64,000 nt of DNA from DATDAH01 sp963823495 (lineage in GTDB: Bacteria > Actinomycetota > Acidimicrobiia > Acidimicrobiales > DATDAH01): assembly GCA_963823495.1 (NCBI GenBank), contig CAWGLV010000001.1, positions 2,914,001 to 2,978,000 of the forward strand, written 5' to 3'. This document shows, in pieces, positions 60,136-64,000 of the stretch. Made by a program: the position numbers and the translations under genes. The stretch's first letter is position 1, and every line of letters begins with the position of its first letter. The notes beneath the pieces were generated by a model. It saw only the letters and a program-made list of their open reading frames with translations. It was not told where the DNA came from and did no database searches.

Positions 60136-62341
60136 CCCTCTCCATCGCCGCCGACCGCCACGCGTCCGACGAGAACGGTGGCCGTGGCCCGACCCCCGCG
60201 CCCAGCCGTACCCAGCCCGACCATCGGCGCCGTCATCGACGGGCGTGGCTCCTCGGTTCGCTCGTCGCCGGAGCCGTCTTCTACTGGCTCGTCACCGCGG
60301 GCACGCTCAACCCGTTCCACTACGACGACAGCCCCGCCGCCGGCTTCCACGACGCGCAGGTCCGGGCGTGGTTCGACGGCCGATGGGACGTCCCGCTCGA
60401 TGAGGTGTCGATCGAGGCGTTCGTCGTGGACGATCGGAACTACGTCTACTTCGGACCGACGCCGGCCGTGTTGCGGATCCCGTTCGTCCTCGCCGGCGAT
60501 TGGTTCGACCACCGGCTCGCCCGGGTTTCGCTGATGGCGGCCTTCGTCGCGACCATGAGCGGGGCCTGTGGCCTGAGCTGGCGGATCCGGTCCCGCGTCC
60601 AGGGCCCGGACGCTGCGTTCGGGCCCACCGAGTCGCTGGTCACGTTCGTCATGGCCGTGCTGCTGGGGGCGGGGTCCACCTTGGCCTACCTCGCGAGCGT
60701 CCCCTGGGCCTACCAGGAGGCCGTCCTCTGGGGTCTGGGGCTCGGCTTGTGGTCGATGGCCTTCCTGCTCGACCACCTCGCCGGCTCCGGGCGCCGCGCG
60801 CTGGTGCTGGCGGCGGCCTTCGCCACCGGTGCCATCAGCGCCCGGGGGCCCACGGGCTCCGCGGCGGTCACCGCGCTGGCCGTCGTGGCCGGGGTCGGTG
60901 TGCTCCGGGCTCTCGCGCCGTACGTCGGTCCCGCCGGTCGGGCCCTGCGGGCACCGGCCCGTTGGTTCCGGGTCCCCGACGTGCCCGTGCTGGCCGGCAT
61001 CGTCGCCGTCGTGGTCCCGGTCGTGACCTACGCCACCGTCAACATCGCCAAGTTCGGCTCGCCCTTCCGACTGCCCATCGACAGCCAGATCTACATCAGC
61101 GCGTCACGCCCGGCGCGCGTCGCCGCCCTCGAAGCCAACGGTGGGAGCCTCTTCGGCGCCGAGTTCCTCCCCACCAACCTCATCCACTACCTCCGTCCGG
61201 ACGGGTTCGATCTGACCCGGCTCTTCCCGTTCTTCGTCCCGCCCCGCCGGCCACCGACCATCATCGGCGACGTCGTGTTCGACGGAATCGAGCCGGCGGC
61301 ATCCATCACCGCGACCATGCCCGTGTTGTTCGTGCTCGCCGTCCTCGGCGCGATCGTGGTGTGGCGCAGACAACCGGTCGCGCCCGGCGCGGCGGACGTG
61401 CGGGCCCTGGTCATCGGTGGGGTGGTCGCCACCTTCGCCGGGCTGTCCATCGCGTGGAACACCCAGCGCTACCAAGGCGACTTCCTCCCGCTCCTGGTGG
61501 TCTGCGGCCTCGTCGGGCTCCACCGGCTCCTGCGCTGGCGGCCGGCGGCCGGTCGCGTGGGTGTCGCGTGGGTCGCCCGGCCTTCGTCCTGGCGATCGCC
61601 GTGCTCACCACCGTCCTGGTGTATGTGAACGTCGCCGTCGGTGTGTACTACCAGCGGCTGGTCACCCTCGACGTCGGCCGGGCCGACTTCGTCGGCTTCC
61701 AACAGGACCTGGACCGCCGCCTCTTCGGCGACGCGCCGCCGGTGGCCACCAGCCAAGGACGTGAGTTCCCACCGGTCGAGGACACCACCATCGGCGACCT
61801 GCAGATCGTGGGCGACTGCCAGGGCCTCTACATCGCCGGCATCACGTTCAACACCCCCTACGCCTGGCAGATCTGGGGCCCGGTCGAAAGGACCCCGGCC
61901 ACCGGGGCCTTCCGGTTGCGGATGGATCTCGCGGCCCTGCCCCCGACGGATGGCCCGGTCCCGATCGCGGTGAGTGGTCCGGCGGGAGACCGCACGGTGG
62001 TCACCTTCGAGCGGCTCTCGGGCGACCGGGGGCGCTTCGGCCTCGGCACCGAGAACTGGGATGACTGGATGGCGGCCGACCCGTTCACCCTCCCCGACGG
62101 ACCGGCGGTGTACGAAGTGACCCTGGACCGGCGGGTGCTCATCGCGCGGGTGGATCTCGAGGATCGGCTCCTCATGGTCAGCTACTTCTGGCGGCCGGTG
62201 CCGGACGAGACGATCGAGATCGGCCGCGGCGCCGACAGCATGCCGGAGGTCCGAGCCGAGTTCCCCGGGGAGATCGAATCACTGCCGCTCACCACGCCCG
62301 TCTGCGATGAGCTCCTGTCGCGTCTCGAGCGGACGTCGTGA
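60132..62341 (+). CDS. Large multi-pass membrane protein (glycosyltransferase-like), apparent frameshift
   Basis: The first frame encodes about eleven hydrophobic helices (WLLGSLVAGAVFYWLVTAGT, LVTFVMAVLLGAGSTLAYLA, PVLAGIVAVVVPVVTYATVN). The loop FHDAQVRAWFDGRWDVPLDE resembles GT39/87-type or uncharacterised membrane glycosyltransferases. Near 61577-61581 one base is missing. FVLAIAVLTTVLVYVNVAVG and a long exported tail (RLFGDAPPVATSQGREFPPV, GLYIAGITFNTPYAWQIWGP) lie in the next frame to 62341. The start is unclear: no ATG or GTG is near, and CTG at 60132 overlapping the previous stop is the only tidy choice. Function unknown, with joined length about 736 residues. Confidence 0.7.
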
Positions 62342-62369
62342 CCCACGCCTGGAGTAGAGTTCTCCTCTG

Positions 62370-63260
62370 ATGCCGGCAATCAGCGGGGGATCTGACGGCG
62401 CTCGCGCCGGTGACCCACCGGCGGCCTCGAGAACCTTGGTCGTGCCCATGTACCGCGAGCAGGCGCGGATCGAGGCCACACTGGAGCGGCTCGTGGGTTC
62501 GGAGCTGGACCGTCCGGAGGTCGAGATCCTCCTCGTCGACGACGGCAGCGACGATGACACCGTGGCCGTGGCGAAGGCCTCGGCCGACGAGCTGGGGCTG
62601 AGTGTGAACATCCTCATGCTGCCCCACCAGGGAAAGGGCGCGGCCGTGGCCGCCGGGGTCCTGGCCGCGCGCGGTGACCTCGTCGCCTTCGTCGACGCCG
62701 ACCTGTCCACCACCGTGGCCGACATCGTCGCCTGCTTCGATTGCCTGGCCTCACCCGGCACCGACGTGGTCGTCGCCACCCGGGCCCACCCCTCCAGCCA
62801 GGTCATGGCCGGAGGGTCGGCCCTGCGCCGGGTGTCGGGCTGGTGCTTCAACATCACCATGCGGGGCCTGGGTCTGACCCATCTGCGAGACACCCAGTGC
62901 GGGCTCAAGGGGTTCCGGGCCGAGGTACGGGAGGTCCTGTTCGGTGGCCTCAGGACGACCGGCTTCGCGTTCGACATCGAGATCCTGGCCCGGGCCGAAC
63001 AGTGCGGGATGACGATCGTGGAGCTCCCGGTGCGGTGGTCCCACGTCCCGGCCAGTCGGGTCCGGGTCCTGCGCGATGCGCCGCCGATGTTGCGCGACGC
63101 CCTGCGCATCCGCTGGGAGCTCCACCGGCATCCGCTGACGCCGACCACCACCGGGACGCCCGAGCAGGACCACGCGCCCTCGTCGCCCCGCGAACCCGCC
63201 CCCAGGGCGTCCGCGGAGACCGGCGATGCGGCCGGGATCGTCAAGCCGATCGGTCCCTGA
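62370..63260 (+). CDS. Polyprenyl-phosphate glycosyltransferase-like GT2 (ALG5/DPM type)
   Basis: A 296-residue GT2. RTLVVPMYREQARIEATLER, VEILLVDDGSDDDTVAVAK, HQGKGAAVAAGVLAARGDLV and FVDADLSTTVADIV with the DAD motif form the catalytic domain. THLRDTQCGLKGFRAEVREV, then GFAFDIEILARAEQCGMTIV and ELPVRWSHVPASRV are the DPM/ALG5 hallmarks. It should load a sugar on a polyprenyl phosphate on the inner leaflet, supplying membrane glycosyltransferases such as the preceding gene. A TAGAGT hexamer is nine bases before the ATG. The C-terminal 40 residues are disordered-looking. Confidence 0.88.
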   Translation: MPAISGGSDGARAGDPPAASRTLVVPMYREQARIEATLERLVGSELDRPEVEILLVDDGSDDDTVAVAKASADELGLSVNILMLPHQGKGAAVAAGVLAARGDLVAFVDADLSTTVADIVACFDCLASPGTDVVVATRAHPSSQVMAGGSALRRVSGWCFNITMRGLGLTHLRDTQCGLKGFRAEVREVLFGGLRTTGFAFDIEILARAEQCGMTIVELPVRWSHVPASRVRVLRDAPPMLRDALRIRWELHRHPLTPTTTGTPEQDHAPSSPREPAPRASAETGDAAGIVKPIGP

Positions 63261-63268
63261 CCCACTGA

Positions 63269-63287
63269 CCCCCTGGCGCTCAGGGGG
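63269..63287. terminator. Hairpin between convergent genes
   Basis: CCCCCTG (63269-63275) and CAGGGGG (63281-63287) pair around a GCGCT loop between two converging genes, overlapping the stop codon of the flippase. It is short and lacks a U-tract, so terminator status is tentative. Confidence 0.35.
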
Positions 63288-64000
63288 CTCGGGGGACCCG
63301 GTCCCTGATGGTGACGACCAGCGCGACGGCCGCAGCCACGACGTTGCCCGCGATCCAGGCCGCCGCCGCGCCCGCCACGCCGTGGTCGGGGACGAGGAGG
63401 ACGGCCGGGACCAGGGTGGCCAGGGCCAGGGCCCCGGTGATGTACAGGGTGTGCTCGCGGTACTCGTAGATCCGCACCCGGGCCAACAGGCTGCAGGTCA
63501 CCGCCCAGGGGACACCGGCGACGACGAACCACGGAAGGGCGTCGGCGGCGGCCTGGTAGTCCTGCCCGTAGACGGCGACGACGAGGTCGACGCCGGTCAC
63601 CGTCGCCAACGCGGCCAACGTCATCGCCCCGACGCCGAGGACCAGCGTCAGCTTCACCTGGGAACGCGGGTGGCGGGTCCCACGCCCCCCTTCCACCAGC
63701 AACACCTGACCCAGGGTGTGGGGCACGAGGAACACCAGGGTGGCGATGCTGAAGGCGATGTAGAACGACGCCATCGTCGTCGCCGAGACGTTCACCAGCA
63801 CGATGAAGGGCAGCGCGAACTGGGGTGCCTGCAGGGCGAGGAGGCCGATGTAGTTGACCCCCGCGAAGTGCACGGCGCGGCGGGTCGTCTCCGGGAACGG
63901 GCGCGGTGACCAGCCGGTGGTTCCGGGCCCGATGAGTGCCACCACCACGAAGCCCGACAGGGCGGGCACGCCCGCCACCAACACGAAGAGCCAGAGGGCA
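63280..64000 (-). CDS. Polysaccharide-flippase-like membrane protein, N-terminus outside window
   Basis: The visible 240 residues contain about six hydrophobic helices: VLVAGVPALSGFVVVALIGP, GLLALQAPQFALPFIVLVNV, FYIAFSIATLVFLVPHTLGQ, LTLVLGVGAMTLAALATVTG and TGALALATLVPAVLLV. A short polar loop (VEGGRGTRHPRSQVK) lies in the middle. The pattern is that of the C-terminal half of a MOP-superfamily (Wzx-like) exporter, which would flip lipid-linked sugars made by the neighbouring enzymes. The frame is open to the window edge, so the start lies beyond it. Conservation of motifs is low in this family, and the call is by topology and context. Confidence 0.68.
   Translation of the reverse strand, partial: ALWLFVLVAGVPALSGFVVVALIGPGTTGWSPRPFPETTRRAVHFAGVNYIGLLALQAPQFALPFIVLVNVSATTMASFYIAFSIATLVFLVPHTLGQVLLVEGGRGTRHPRSQVKLTLVLGVGAMTLAALATVTGVDLVVAVYGQDYQAAADALPWFVVAGVPWAVTCSLLARVRIYEYREHTLYITGALALATLVPAVLLVPDHGVAGAAAAWIAGNVVAAAVALVVTIRDRVPRAP

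Overview
The window is very GC-rich, densely packed, and reads as a chromosome fragment of an actinomycete-type bacterium. The supporting genes are a Ku plus LigD-polymerase end-joining pair, the DprE2/UbiA/DprE1 decaprenylphosphoryl-arabinose pathway, a homodimeric AceE, an Rpf-type muralytic domain, many GTG starts, and many start codons placed exactly six bases after a TANNNT hexamer (leaderless promoters). My best guess is the class Acidimicrobiia, but that is inference from gene style, not from a marker gene.

Layout. 1-5.4 kb is a loose, gene-poor accessory patch. It holds a broken Rpf domain, a repeat-domain tail, two small methyltransferases, a secreted protein, cupin and cyclase gene fragments, a short unknown gene, and a tRNA-Val(CAC) whose 3' part is duplicated 1.5 kb away as a 45-bp direct repeat. 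A paired GTGGTCTG motif recurs five times here. 5.5-15 kb is a core block on the minus strand: DUF420 membrane protein, VOC protein, ligD polymerase, ku, a membrane protein, an M24 peptidase, a LipB-LipA fusion, a 2-oxoacid dehydrogenase E2 and lipoamide dehydrogenase, with three related palindromes between the genes. 15-18.2 kb is dprE2-ubiA-dprE1, joined by two tiny coupling ORFs. 18.2-25 kb carries a sugar epimerase, an aldehyde dehydrogenase divergent from a glutamine-synthetase-like ligase, LapA-like, SRPBCC, HAD and SDR genes.

25-48 kb is a large surface-glycoconjugate island. It contains three alkaline-phosphatase-fold proteins with degenerate catalytic motifs, an HPr-kinase-like protein, an AGE-type barrel, a PqqD-like protein with a striking C-terminal tail, a nucleotidyltransferase-like protein, many GT2/GT4 glycosyltransferases, an ABC-2 exporter, an O-antigen-ligase-like protein, a WecG/TagA enzyme, a lipid-carrier sugar transferase, and a one-module A-T-TE synthetase. 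Most plus-strand genes overlap by GTGA, so they are probably translated as coupled chains. This island is the best candidate for an undescribed system.

48-64 kb has hydantoinase/oxoprolinase hyuA-hyuB, a J-domain protein, a secreted beta-propeller and beta-fructosidase-fold pair, RNase HI fused to a SLOG domain, aceE, and a second glycosylation set (GT2-methyltransferase fusion, a multi-membrane protein, a DPM-like GT2, and a flippase running off the end). Eight otherwise well-conserved genes between 23.7 and 62 kb carry single-base frameshifts, and HyuB is one of them. Either the assembly has indel errors or the genes are decaying, and this should be settled from reads before function is inferred.
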